The notes under the pieces are model-generated. The model searched no databases. It was not told where the DNA came from and worked only from the letters and a program-made list of their open reading frames with translations. A stretch of DNA of 64,000 bases from a virus. The DNA lies in the IMG/VR virus record IMGVR_UViG_3300039098_000071, positions 1 through 64,000 of that record; one strand, written 5' to 3'. This document shows positions 49,865 to 57,852 of this stretch, piece by piece. Positions within the stretch are counted from its first letter, which is position 1, and every line of letters starts with the position of its first letter. The position numbers and the translations under genes are program-made.

Positions 49865-50044
49865 TCATATCACCGCCTTCAACCAGCGTCGTTCACAAAC
49901 CCCGACCGGAGACATGCGATGAACGTCCCCGAACGGGTCGATGAGTGGTGATGATGTGCATCGTCGCATGTACACACCACCCGAGCCAACCTGAACCAAT
50001 CCACCTTTTGTTATGTGCCCGGATGCAGTGAATGTTGTACTCAT
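49865..50044 (-). CDS. Small hypothetical protein
   Basis: 59 residues from ATG 50042-50044, beta-rich start (F-T-A-S-G-H-I-T-K-G-G-L-V-Q-V). Overlaps the upstream zinc gene stop. Confidence 0.5.
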   Translation of the reverse strand: MSTTFTASGHITKGGLVQVGSGGVYMRRCTSSPLIDPFGDVHRMSPVGVCERRWLKAVI

Positions 50045-50190
50045 CCTTCCACCTTCCGCCAGTTGCACTCAACTGCGCCACCACATACCGGGCACCGTCG
50101 CGGATGCCCAGCAATGCGCGGGAGTTCCAGTTTGCATTCTCCAACAAACGGATACTCACCAGAACAATCATTGCAAATATATTTAGTCAT
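50041..50190 (-). CDS. Zinc-ribbon small protein
   Basis: 49 residues: I-C-N-D-C-S-G-E-Y ... R-R-C-P-V-C-G-G-A-V, a treble-clef-like zinc ribbon. Overlaps the downstream start. Confidence 0.65.
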   Translation of the reverse strand: MTKYICNDCSGEYPFVGECKLELPRIAGHPRRCPVCGGAVECNWRKVEG

Positions 50191-50195
50191 TCTCA

Positions 50196-50345
50196 TTACC
50201 TCATCAAGAACGTGTCCACATATTTTTTCTTGTATCTGCCTGCCACAATCGCGTCGTCGAGCCCGTAAAGATATTCCCGCAGCTCGGTAATGTCACACTT
50301 ATCTTCGATGGCGCTTTGTGTGTAATATGCATCGGTGATTGCCAT
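50196..50345 (-). CDS. Small hypothetical protein
   Basis: 49 residues, acidic helix plus a Lys/Tyr tail (G-R-Y-K-K-K-Y-V-D-T-F). Overlaps its neighbour by one base. Confidence 0.5.
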   Translation of the reverse strand: MAITDAYYTQSAIEDKCDITELREYLYGLDDAIVAGRYKKKYVDTFLMR

Positions 50346-50704
50346 CACTCCACCTCCTCAAGATATTCATCAACAGTCATAACCGGTGTTTCCTCAAGGT
50401 CCAGCAGCGCATTCATCAATCCATCGTGCAAATGGTCGATGTCATGCAGATCCACAGCATCGATGAACCCCTGTATTGCTCGATCCTTCGTAACACATCT
50501 CTTTGAGTGTGTCAACGTTAGTCCAGTCGTCCGCTCGGTCGCCACCCACATCTCATCATCGAAAAGTGGATGTTGGTGCACGATGAATCTGATTCCCTTG
50601 TGCTCGTGCTCATCGATGTCTGTGTAGTCTGGGATCAGCACAGCGATGTCTTTTATCATGTCTCCTGTCGTTTGCAGGGACATGAACGGTTCGTTTGGTC
50701 TCAT
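50345..50704 (-). CDS. Shared-domain family protein, short copy
   Basis: 119 residues. Contains K-G-I-R-F-I-V-H-Q-H ... W-V-A-T-E-R-T-T-G, found again in the longer protein at 50701-51453. A mosaic paralogue family; function unknown. Confidence 0.6.
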   Translation of the reverse strand: MRPNEPFMSLQTTGDMIKDIAVLIPDYTDIDEHEHKGIRFIVHQHPLFDDEMWVATERTTGLTLTHSKRCVTKDRAIQGFIDAVDLHDIDHLHDGLMNALLDLEETPVMTVDEYLEEVE

Positions 50705-51453
50705 TTCTTCTCCTTACGCAAATTGTTATATTCATCGATCGATATCATTTTCGCTGCTTCAACCCGAGGGACAGCAGACATAATCGCATGGCATGTACTT
50801 AACACACCCTTCTCATCGACCATGTCTCTGAATGCGGCACTTGCTCGGATCGGATCTGGAAATCTTACGCCGAATGGGACGGTACCACCTGATATGCGCT
50901 CTGTTGCAACCCATTTCTCGCGATCGTGAAACACATCTCGATGAATCAGATACTTAATACCACGGTATACGTGGGATGTCATGTCAAGCCCATGCTCAAG
51001 CTCGATGACATGCGCGTCGATGTTACCCGATACAAACATGGTATCGACATCAATTTTTCTCATTTCACGCAAGTATTCCTTGGTTGCAGCCGCCTCGTAT
51101 GATGCAACGTCTGGATACGTGGTGTCTCCAAACGCCTCTCCATCATACGTAACGTCTTGATACACGGTGTCTCCACCCGTCTCGTCGTCGTCGATGATGA
51201 CCCGTTTCTCTTCGTATGTCCATCCGGACACATCACTGTCGAAATCATACCACACATCACAAACTATGCCGACCAAGCCACTCAGTGGCTCCGCTGGCAT
51301 GTCTATCTTCGTGTCTGGTGCATTCATCATTTCTTGGATCTCAGCGATGTCTTCCGGTCCAACGGGACCATATACGCCACAAATGATCACACCGTCCGGG
51401 TGTCCGTCGCCGTGGTCTCGCCACACGGTCACTGAAATGTTTTCTTGTATCAT
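50701..51453 (-). CDS. Shared-domain family protein, long copy
   Basis: 250 residues from ATG 51451-51453. N-terminal domain V-T-V-W-R-D-H-G-D-G-H-P-D-G-V-I-I-C-G-V-Y-G and L-V-G-I-V-C-D-V resemble the protein at 56922-57266, while the C-terminal part resembles the short copy at 50345-50704. So it joins two domains seen separately. Confidence 0.62.
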   Translation of the reverse strand: MIQENISVTVWRDHGDGHPDGVIICGVYGPVGPEDIAEIQEMMNAPDTKIDMPAEPLSGLVGIVCDVWYDFDSDVSGWTYEEKRVIIDDDETGGDTVYQDVTYDGEAFGDTTYPDVASYEAAATKEYLREMRKIDVDTMFVSGNIDAHVIELEHGLDMTSHVYRGIKYLIHRDVFHDREKWVATERISGGTVPFGVRFPDPIRASAAFRDMVDEKGVLSTCHAIMSAVPRVEAAKMISIDEYNNLRKEKK

Positions 51454-51644
51454 GATACCACAATTCCGATCGAATCCACAATCTCTTTGATCTCTTCGGA
51501 TGATATCCCAAGCCCCATCTGGCAATCTTCGCATCCCAATACGTGTTTTTGATATGCACCGAAATCATTCGTCCATGCGTCAGTTGCGCACAATTTTTCG
51601 TATAGTGCCTCTCCGACCGGGCACAGTATTGTTTCTGTTGTCAT
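51450..51644 (-). CDS. Small Cys-containing protein
   Basis: 64 residues: I-L-C-P-V-G-E-A-L and L-G-C-E-D-C-Q-M-G-L-G-I. ATGA-coupled with the long copy downstream. Confidence 0.55.
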   Translation of the reverse strand: MTTETILCPVGEALYEKLCATDAWTNDFGAYQKHVLGCEDCQMGLGISSEEIKEIVDSIGIVVS

Positions 51645-52090
51645 GATTGCAACTCCGTTATCTCCTTATTATCTGGTAGCACAAACTTCCACACCGAAAC
51701 ATGCCGCGTACCTGCCCCGTTAATCTCTCGCTCCCCGGAGATGTGCATAACATGATGCACGCGACCGATCGCACCAAGAACGTAGTAATCAAGCTTTCCA
51801 TCAAACCCTTCTGCGATCTCTTCTGCGGTAAATGTCGTCTTCTGGTGGTCAATGCAATAATTGTAGATATGCCGAAGATGCGGCATATACTTGGAATATC
51901 CGATGCTGCGGAGCGGATCGTCGAATCGTGCTCCGTAGTGCTCAATGGCTGCCTCTCGCCCCATCTTGATTGCTTGCGGGCGTTTTATGTACTTTCCGAT
52001 GTATGCACATCGGAGCGTGTCATATACAATGTTGCCCTTTGTCATGTCGAACTCTTTCAGACATATCGGGCATGTTTTCTTTTGTGTCAT
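51641..52090 (-). CDS. Zinc-finger/wHTH protein, copy 2
   Basis: 149 residues: C-P-I-C-L ... L-R-C-A-Y-I finger, G-R-E-A-A-I-E-H-Y-G-A-R-F-D-D-P-L-R-S motif, I-Y-N-Y-C-I helix and a wHTH-like end with T-F-T-A-E-E-I. Same family as 21658-22077 and 52373-52822. Confidence 0.7.
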   Translation of the reverse strand: MTQKKTCPICLKEFDMTKGNIVYDTLRCAYIGKYIKRPQAIKMGREAAIEHYGARFDDPLRSIGYSKYMPHLRHIYNYCIDHQKTTFTAEEIAEGFDGKLDYYVLGAIGRVHHVMHISGEREINGAGTRHVSVWKFVLPDNKEITELQS

Positions 52091-52124
52091 AATTCCTCCA
52101 TTCCTATCTTTTACTTACACGTTG

Positions 52125-52376
52125 TTACTTGCATTGTTCCTGCGGCACCACGTCGTATACCTCGACGCCGCCATGGCAGACTGGGTATCCAGTTGGTCTG
52201 CTTTTGACAAACGCGATGGTCCCATCACTGCGCATGTCCAAAAACGTGCCGGTATCAACGATCCGAGACGTATGTGTATCGAAGTTGATCAGTCTGACCG
52301 CCCCATCTGTGATGGCACTGTAATATATGACTTGTCCTGCTTGCAGTAACCTTATGATCTCTTCTTTGTCGTTCAT
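52125..52376 (-). CDS. Hypothetical small protein
   Basis: 83 residues from ATG 52374-52376. Beta-rich: I-Y-Y-S-A-I-T-D-G-A-V-R-L-I-N-F and G-T-I-A-F-V-K. It carries the same leader (CTCCATTCCTATCT on the plus strand) as the gene at 51641-52090, a sign of local duplication. Confidence 0.6.
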   Translation of the reverse strand: MNDKEEIIRLLQAGQVIYYSAITDGAVRLINFDTHTSRIVDTGTFLDMRSDGTIAFVKSRPTGYPVCHGGVEVYDVVPQEQCK

Positions 52377-52822
52377 ATTTCCTCCATTCCTATCTTGCAC
52401 TCCCAGATTGTTAACTGTCCCGTCCCTGCCGCGTTCATCTCGGTATGCCTGGTATGATAGACGGCGCCATGATCCCTTGCTATGTATCCGAGCATCTGCG
52501 ATGTTATGTTAGTCGGAATACCCTCTACCTGCTCGATTGTGAAGGTCGATCGGTTGTGCGCGATGCAATAGTCATAGATGCGCCGGATTGCAGCGGCATG
52601 CCGGGTGTGCATGACCAGCCTCAGCGGGTCATCAAACATCTCGCCGTATTGCTCGATTGCCTGCTCCTTGGTCATTGACACTGCAGCGGGTCGGTGTTCG
52701 TTCTGTGCCCACCGCAGGGCGATGTATCGGCATCGGTCCGAGCCGTATCTCGTGGTTGCTGTCTCCGCATCAAACGGCTTTCCGCAGAGGCGGCAGTTCC
52801 GATGATATATGATTTTGGTCAT
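52373..52822 (-). CDS. Zinc-finger/wHTH protein, copy 3
   Basis: 149 residues from ATG 52820-52822: C-R-L-C-G ... S-D-R-C-R-Y, K-E-Q-A-I-E-Q-Y-G-E-M-F-D-D-P-L-R-L, I-Y-D-Y-C-I and T-F-T-I-E-Q-V. Third family member. Likely DNA-binding regulators. Confidence 0.7.
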   Translation of the reverse strand: MTKIIYHRNCRLCGKPFDAETATTRYGSDRCRYIALRWAQNEHRPAAVSMTKEQAIEQYGEMFDDPLRLVMHTRHAAAIRRIYDYCIAHNRSTFTIEQVEGIPTNITSQMLGYIARDHGAVYHTRHTEMNAAGTGQLTIWECKIGMEEI

Positions 52823-53031
52823 AGCAATCCTCCGATTATGAGGAGAGATACGCCAATTATAATCCACCATCCGATCAACAGCACGAATAGTTCCAATCTG
52901 CACCGACGTCGATATGCCTCGATCGTCTGAGTATACAAAACATATATTGCTATCAATACGAGACACATCGTCACAACGACAACAAAAACCGCAATCATTG
53001 CCATTCCTATCTCGATCATCAAGTTGTTCAT
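52819..53031 (-). CDS. Two-helix membrane protein
   Basis: 70 residues with two strong hydrophobic helices (A-V-F-V-V-V-V-T-M-C-L-V-L and L-F-V-L-L-I-G-W-W-I-I-I-G). Overlaps the zinc-finger gene downstream. Confidence 0.6.
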   Translation of the reverse strand: MNNLMIEIGMAMIAVFVVVVTMCLVLIAIYVLYTQTIEAYRRRCRLELFVLLIGWWIIIGVSLLIIGGLL

Positions 53032-53034
53032 GTT

Positions 53035-53424
53035 CTACTCCTCGTGCACTGGTGCAAATTGTTTCCGTACGAGGTCAGGCGTTTCATAGATGTTGCTGAT
53101 CACAGCAACGCCATCATTCACGACGTAACCATACAATCCACGTGCTCCGGTCGTGTCGGTTGCCTCGAAACATCCGATATCATCCGAGAATACAACCGTC
53201 TTAACTCCGGATGTAGTCAGTATAATGTCGCCCTCGTAGATCTCGCGACCGTTGCGATCGTTGAAGCCGGTATATGGCATCAATTCGTATTCATCGAGAT
53301 TGTGCGGTAATGTGCCGAGTTCGTCGGTACTAAATTCTACAGCATTCAGCCCGCAGTGGATCCCGGAGACCCCGCGCATCTCGCGTATTTCCGGGTCCCA
53401 TGCTCTGTATTTGTGTGTTGTCAT
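53035..53424 (-). CDS. YopX-family protein
   Basis: 129 residues: K-Y-R-A-W-D-P, L-M-P-Y-T-G-F-N-D-R-N-G-R-E-I-Y-E-G-D-I-I-L and V-I-S-N-I-Y-E-T-P match the YopX domain of phage/plasmid proteins of unknown function. Confidence 0.85.
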   Translation of the reverse strand: MTTHKYRAWDPEIREMRGVSGIHCGLNAVEFSTDELGTLPHNLDEYELMPYTGFNDRNGREIYEGDIILTTSGVKTVVFSDDIGCFEATDTTGARGLYGYVVNDGVAVISNIYETPDLVRKQFAPVHEE

Positions 53425-53428
53425 CAGT

Positions 53429-53617
53429 TCACTCCTCCCGAGATATGGCGGATTGCTTCCTCAATGCCCACACTCGAGCATACCATACTGTTGCCAGCAC
53501 CGCAGCAAGTAGTAACGCCTCAATGCGTCCGGTGTCTGCAAACAGCATGCAGCCCATTCCTATCACAACTGCCATCATGATCTGTTCCCATGTCTTGATT
53601 GGTTTCACTTCTTTCAT
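53429..53617 (-). CDS. Small membrane protein
   Basis: 62 residues with two hydrophobic helices (I-M-M-A-V-V-I-G-M-G-C and A-L-L-L-A-A-V-L-A-T-V). Unknown function. Confidence 0.55.
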   Translation of the reverse strand: MKEVKPIKTWEQIMMAVVIGMGCMLFADTGRIEALLLAAVLATVWYARVWALRKQSAISREE

Positions 53618-53619
53618 GA

Positions 53620-54009
53620 TTATTCACTCCTTTGCGACGTCGTTTCCGACGCACGTTGCTCTCGGAACATTTTTGTAAGCATGGCATTGGTCTGCACACT
53701 ACCATCTGCCATTTGTGCCGGTACAGAACTCGTGAATTCGTCCCACGCAGTTAAAGCCACGCGTGCGGTGTTCTTTATCCCACCGTCGATATAATCCATA
53801 TCAGTGGTGTGGAAATGGAAAACGACACCGAACCCGTTGTGTCCGTGCCAGTCGAACCTTTCGAACCAAAAGCTGTATCCGTATCTATTACCCCATCCAA
53901 GATGGGTTAGCTTGTCGTGTGAGGTCCACCCACGTTCCATCATTTTTATGCGCAGATCATTCACATCCATTCTTTCAATGTCGATCTCGTTCATATCGTT
54001 TATTGTCAT
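53620..54009 (-). CDS. Hypothetical protein
   Basis: 129 residues, aromatic-rich (W-G-N-R-Y-G-Y-S-F-W-F-E-R-F-D-W-H). Not recognised. Confidence 0.55.
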   Translation of the reverse strand: MTINDMNEIDIERMDVNDLRIKMMERGWTSHDKLTHLGWGNRYGYSFWFERFDWHGHNGFGVVFHFHTTDMDYIDGGIKNTARVALTAWDEFTSSVPAQMADGSVQTNAMLTKMFREQRASETTSQRSE

Positions 54010-54011
54010 GA

Positions 54012-54458
54012 TTATTCACTCCTGCCGTCAATCGTTCGGTCCACTCTGTCCATTATGGCTTCGCATGTGTAGCTATGCATGTCATGCCACATGACACAGT
54101 TTTTAGCTACGTCGAACCGTTCCGACAATCCAGCATCTTTGAAAATGTGTATCCGCATGCAACGTTCGGACCACACCGATCCAGTCGTGAACAGTGCTCG
54201 CATCCCAATCACTCTGAAATACTGATTGGCGGCGCAGATCTCGTCGCCCTCAAGCGGGTATGGCTGACCGACTCCGACGTACTCATTGTCTAATAGCTTT
54301 CCATACACGATGTGGTCGCTTGTCATGTACGGTGCGCACTCGCACAGGAAACGGAAGCCCAATGGCACCGTGTTTGTGGGCACGTAAGTTGCACATCGTC
54401 CGTTTCCGACTGCAAAACTCTTTCCGAGTATTCCTTCGTTGTTTGTATGTGTTGTCAT
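54012..54458 (-). CDS. Hypothetical protein
   Basis: 148 residues with F-R-F-L-C-E-C-A-P-Y and I-H-I-F-K-D-A-G-L-S. Not recognised. First gene of its operon, with AGGAGAACC upstream. Confidence 0.55.
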   Translation of the reverse strand: MTTHTNNEGILGKSFAVGNGRCATYVPTNTVPLGFRFLCECAPYMTSDHIVYGKLLDNEYVGVGQPYPLEGDEICAANQYFRVIGMRALFTTGSVWSERCMRIHIFKDAGLSERFDVAKNCVMWHDMHSYTCEAIMDRVDRTIDGRSE

Positions 54459-54698
54459 GTTCAGGTTCTCCTGTAATAATTAGCTGACTGTAATGAAACG
54501 TCCAATCCTATCTGAATACTTGTGGTTGTTCTCATGATTCATTCCTTCTTATTTATTAATCCCGTCAACTATGTTATGGACGGAAAGGACGGAAAGGACG
54601 ATTATAGCCTATTACCCCTCTATAAATATTTGCCAACCCCACAATAGTAGAATCGTCCATACCGTACTTTCCGTCATGTAATGTTGGCAAACATTTAA
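54459..54698. other. Intergenic region with repeats
   Basis: Contains a triple GGACGGAAAGGACGGAAAGGACG direct repeat (about 54578-54600) and a facing AATCGTCC/GGACGATT pair, a likely operator. A 24-codon frame (54461-54535) with a good ribosome site ends just before the downstream start and may be a leader. Otherwise no gene. Confidence 0.5.
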
Positions 54699-56102
54699 TT
54701 ATATCGTTGGTGATAATATCACCCCGGACCAGCGGCGACTGTAGTTTCCCGCATCTTTGTCGAATCCTTTATCGTCCACAAATTCATGGTCATTCCGTAA
54801 AGACCGGTTTAATTTCTTCTTGGTTTTGGCAGTGAAACCATGTTCTTGACAATACCTAAGATAAGACTTGTATAACGATTCGAATGATATAAAATTGTCT
54901 GGATCATACGTTATTTCAACGCAGTCCATTATAAACGCCGTAACAGAGTCTGAATGTTTTACATAGAACTCTTTTACTTCATCTATGCTGGTTTTCTTCG
55001 AGAAATCCATATTATCATTCAATCGCTGGAGTCCTTCGATCGCCAGGTTTAATATGCCTGCCAATTCTGATTCCGTGGTCAAAGACTTATAGTAATTCTT
55101 GGTGTCGTCCTTGCCAACGAACGTTTTCTTGAAATTGAACATCATAACCCGTCTCCAGAACGCTATCGTTTCGTCATGCGTCCGTGGCAGCTCGTTTGCA
55201 CTAAAAATCAGTTTGGCATGATTTACAAAATTGAAGGGGTTCTGAAACTTTCTTTCTGCTAGCAAACGATCGCCCCCCGTCAATCCTTTCAACTTACCAC
55301 TGTATTCCAAGTCTCTGTGACTCAAATCACCTGCTATGTTCGCTAACTTGCCATATAGTTCTGCCAACGTAAAATTTCTATCAAAATTCTGCAATTCAAC
55401 CGTTGACACATTGTCGTTGCCGAGAAATGCAGATAACACACTCAAAAGAGTCCCTTTGCCATTTCCTCCGCTGCCATAAAACATAAACCACCTCTGTATA
55501 GAATAGTTTTTAACCAAACAGTAACCAAACAACTCTATTATACTGTCTCGTTCATTCTTATCAGAGAGCACAGTTTCAAGGAAATCTTCGAACATTGGGC
55601 ATTTGGCGGCGGGGTCATATATTACGGGGATCTTCTGCAGAAAATACAGATCTGGTGAATGGTCGGTGAATTCAAATGTCGTTGTGTTCAATACGCCATT
55701 CTGTAATGCGATTTCGTGTTCGTTGTTGTCAAATATGCTGCGGTCAACATATCTTTTCCGCTCAACATGTCCCACCACTTCTCCGACTGATCTGGTTGAT
55801 ACACGTCGCCCACCGGTGGATCGTTCGACCATCCCTTTGATATAAGTCTTTGCATCCGGCACATATATTCCATCAACATATCGGTATATAGTTTCCGTAT
55901 CAGAGATCGTCAAAAAACGCTGCCCGCTTTTCTCGGTCAACCAAACCGAGAAATTGTTCGGGACAAACTTCGCTTCCTCGAAAAACTCCGGTAAATGATT
56001 GATTGTCACATCGCGACCGGAACCATTAAGTACCTCTCCACCAAAGTTATAAGTGGATTCTGTTGATTTGGGGGTTGCCGCCCCCGCTGCATTTTTATTC
56101 AT
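54699..56102 (-). CDS. SF3-type (D5-like) replicative helicase
   Basis: 467 residues. Around the middle F-Y-G-S-G-G-N-G-K-G-T-L is Walker A, with L-A-N-I-A-G-D-L as Walker B-type and L-I-F-S-A-N-E-L-P as motif C; the C-terminal part ends with a wHTH-like region (R-S-L-R-N-D-H-E-F-V-D-D-K-G-F). The D5N-like N-terminal region lies before the ATPase. Such helicases unwind viral DNA. This is the second replicative helicase in the window, in addition to MCM. Confidence 0.85.
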   Translation of the reverse strand: MNKNAAGAATPKSTESTYNFGGEVLNGSGRDVTINHLPEFFEEAKFVPNNFSVWLTEKSGQRFLTISDTETIYRYVDGIYVPDAKTYIKGMVERSTGGRRVSTRSVGEVVGHVERKRYVDRSIFDNNEHEIALQNGVLNTTTFEFTDHSPDLYFLQKIPVIYDPAAKCPMFEDFLETVLSDKNERDSIIELFGYCLVKNYSIQRWFMFYGSGGNGKGTLLSVLSAFLGNDNVSTVELQNFDRNFTLAELYGKLANIAGDLSHRDLEYSGKLKGLTGGDRLLAERKFQNPFNFVNHAKLIFSANELPRTHDETIAFWRRVMMFNFKKTFVGKDDTKNYYKSLTTESELAGILNLAIEGLQRLNDNMDFSKKTSIDEVKEFYVKHSDSVTAFIMDCVEITYDPDNFISFESLYKSYLRYCQEHGFTAKTKKKLNRSLRNDHEFVDDKGFDKDAGNYSRRWSGVILSPTI

Positions 56103-56105
56103 TAG

Positions 56106-56276
56106 TCACTCCTTTTCAAACATCACCGCACCATCTGGTGTGAGTGACACTCGCATCACATCTCCTGCATGCAGATCAAGCGTACGCATTGCAATGCGGG
56201 GCATGTTGATCGTATGCGCATTGGTCGATTGCTGAACTTTCCGAGTCCCGAGTTGTATATTCGTGTCGAAAGACAT
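56106..56276 (-). CDS. AbrB-type transcription regulator
   Basis: 56 residues: R-K-V-Q-Q-S ... I-N-M-P-R-I-A-M-R-T-L-D-L-H-A-G-D-V-M-R-V is an AbrB/MazE-type swapped hairpin. GGAG for the helicase gene lies in its last codons. Promoter 56299-56315 is strong. Confidence 0.75.
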   Translation of the reverse strand: MSFDTNIQLGTRKVQQSTNAHTINMPRIAMRTLDLHAGDVMRVSLTPDGAVMFEKE

Positions 56277-56298
56277 GTAATAACATGTGTTCGTTGAG

Positions 56299-56315
56299 GT
56301 ATATAAAGGTTTCTG
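56299..56315 (-). promoter_or_regulatory. Strong BRE/TATA promoter
   Basis: Minus strand CAGAAACCTTTATATACC; TTTATATA lies 25-32 bases before ATG 56276. Confidence 0.75.
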
Positions 56316-56374
56316 TTAGAGTGAAATGCACCCACCAAAACCAACCCATCCAGTCATATCTTTGGTGCGCAACC

Positions 56375-56390
56375 GGAACCCTTAAGTACG
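56375..56390 (+). promoter_or_regulatory. Conserved promoter motif
   Basis: GGAACCCTTAAGTACG, 13-28 bases before an ATG at 56403 (a 41-codon frame to 56528 that is not convincing as protein). It probably also drives the tiny gene at 56582. Confidence 0.6.
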
Positions 56391-56581
56391 TTCACGCCAA
56401 CTATGTATGTGGTTTCTCTTGTTTTCCCCCAGGGGGTTTGCCACCCCCGTCCCCTTCTTCTTCAGCATTTCAGAATCACAGAGTATTCTAACAATACTCG
56501 CAAGTACACTACAGAACAAAGAAGATAGGACCGGACCGTCCGTTCCAGCACCAAAACACCTATCACATATCACAGCAAAAC

Positions 56582-56692
56582 ATGAAACCCATGACACGCA
56601 ACAAAAAAGACGGCTCTCAGTCGGGACGCAAGGATGGCGGACGGGGCAGAAACCAGACGGACAAATGCCGCCACCCGGCAAAAAAGAAATAG
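56582..56692 (+). CDS. Small Gly/Lys/Arg-rich protein
   Basis: 36 residues: N-K-K-D-G-S-Q-S-G-R-K-D-G-G-R-G-R-N ... C-R-H-P-A-K-K-K, like short basic archaeal peptides of unknown role. No ribosome site is obvious. Confidence 0.5.
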   Translation: MKPMTRNKKDGSQSGRKDGGRGRNQTDKCRHPAKKK

Positions 56693-56710
56693 CGAGGCAT
56701 GTAGCAGATC

Positions 56711-56726
56711 AGAAACCTTTAAGTGG
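56711..56726 (+). promoter_or_regulatory. Conserved promoter motif
   Basis: AGAAACCTTTAAGTGG, with TTTAAGTG about 30 bases before ATG 56749. Confidence 0.65.
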
Positions 56727-56748
56727 TGTCAGTGACATAGATAACATC

Positions 56749-56925
56749 ATGGCAGAAGACACACGAGAGCCAATCGTGCGCATGACGTTGCGCATACCAG
56801 AATCACTCATCAACGAATTCGAGAGCATCACCACGCACGAAGATGCCAGGTCGATGAATGTGGCGGTGTGCAACTCGATAAGAGAAACCATTGCACGACA
56901 CCACAAATGCGAAGGAGATGAATGA
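56749..56925 (+). CDS. Ribbon-helix-helix regulator
   Basis: 58 residues: I-V-R-M-T-L-R-I-P-E-S-L-I-N-E-F-E-S-I, then M-N-V-A-V-C-N-S-I-R-E-T-I, a clear CopG-type RHH. ATGA overlap with the next gene. Head of the operon containing the NrdD-like protein. Confidence 0.82.
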   Translation: MAEDTREPIVRMTLRIPESLINEFESITTHEDARSMNVAVCNSIRETIARHHKCEGDE

Positions 56926-57266
56926 TGGAAACAAAAGCAACCGTCCATGCGTGGGTAAATAACCAGAACCCCGACCGGATCGTCATCAACGGAATATGGG
57001 GCAACGTGACCACAAGAGACATATCACAGATCGAAGATGATCTATCAGATGCAAAGTTGTCGATCCCACGAATCGACTCGAAATCAGTCGTTGGCATACG
57101 TTGCGTATTGGCACGCAAGCAATCATACAGCGTTGTGAACACATGGACGTGTGCAGTCGAGGGATATGTCATCTATGACCATCTGACGACAGAAACAACG
57201 ATTGTGTCGTGTGATGAGTTCGAGAAGAGATATAATGTCTGCTATCGGTTCGGCGAGGAAACATGA
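56922..57266 (+). CDS. Shared-domain family protein
   Basis: 114 residues: V-H-A-W-V-N-N-Q-N-P-D-R-I-V-I-N-G-I-W-G and S-V-V-G-I-R-C-V-L-A-R-K, a match to the N-terminal half of 50701-51453. Function unknown. Confidence 0.6.
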   Translation: MMETKATVHAWVNNQNPDRIVINGIWGNVTTRDISQIEDDLSDAKLSIPRIDSKSVVGIRCVLARKQSYSVVNTWTCAVEGYVIYDHLTTETTIVSCDEFEKRYNVCYRFGEET

Positions 57267-57424
57267 AAACAGAACGGGCACAGCAGATCCAGAGTATCAC
57301 CGCTCGCCTTGAGATGGCAGCCGACAGAGAGATCGGCGAGTCCAACAACGAATGGTATCGCCTGATGAATCGTATCTCATCATCAATCGACATTTATCTA
57401 ATCGAACAGGAGTTGAAGCTATGA
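57263..57424 (+). CDS. Small hypothetical protein
   Basis: 53 residues, helical (I-Q-S-I-T-A-R-L-E-M-A-A-D-R). Overlaps both neighbours by 4 bases, which supports translation. Confidence 0.6.
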   Translation: MKTERAQQIQSITARLEMAADREIGESNNEWYRLMNRISSSIDIYLIEQELKL

Positions 57425-57786
57425 AAGCAGACACGTATGAATACAAACCAATCGATATACCCATCGAAGAGATGAGTTACAACCAGTACCTTGAGCTCAC
57501 CCTCGCATGGTTGGAAGACACAAACGACGGCGAGCTGCTGGACCTGGTGAGCCCGCTTGAGTGCCCGATCCACAAGTGGATAAAAGAGACAAATCGGATA
57601 TGCAGTGGTGACACGATCCCGAACACTGCTAAATGTCCAGTTTGCGGCTACTACGAATGTCCAGACTGCCACAGCCACAAAGTCGATGTGTTATCGAGAG
57701 TAACTGGGTACTTACAGGTTGTATCGGGCTGGAACAGCGCGAAGACACAGGAATTTGAAGACAGAACGCGATACGACGTGTCTTAA
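57421..57786 (+). CDS. Stand-alone NrdD C-terminal glycyl-radical domain
   Basis: 121 residues. The end matches the glycyl-radical end of anaerobic (class III) ribonucleotide reductase: zinc site C-P-V-C-G-Y-Y-E-C-P-D-C (Cys72, 75, 80, 83) and R-V-T-G-Y with the radical Gly96, then W-N-S-A-K-T-Q-E and R-T-R-Y. The large catalytic NrdD body is missing, so it may act like YfiD/GrcA: a spare radical domain that repairs an oxygen-damaged host enzyme and keeps dNTP supply during infection. This role is inference; a truncated remnant is the alternative. Confidence 0.85.
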   Translation: MKADTYEYKPIDIPIEEMSYNQYLELTLAWLEDTNDGELLDLVSPLECPIHKWIKETNRICSGDTIPNTAKCPVCGYYECPDCHSHKVDVLSRVTGYLQVVSGWNSAKTQEFEDRTRYDVS

Positions 57787-57821
57787 GAAAACCATCGCCA
57801 AAGATTCAATAGAAATACGAA

Positions 57822-57852
57822 CCCCGCCCGGATAAGCGGGGCATTCTTTTTT
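57822..57852 (+). terminator. Terminator between convergent genes
   Basis: CCCCGC (57822-57827) and GCGGGG (57836-57841) form a hairpin followed by TTCTTTTTT (57844-57852), after the NrdD-like gene. Confidence 0.8.

Noticed and set aside
56403-56528. 41-codon frame after the promoter at 56375
   Set aside because: Peptide composition is not convincing and there is no clear homology or ribosome site.
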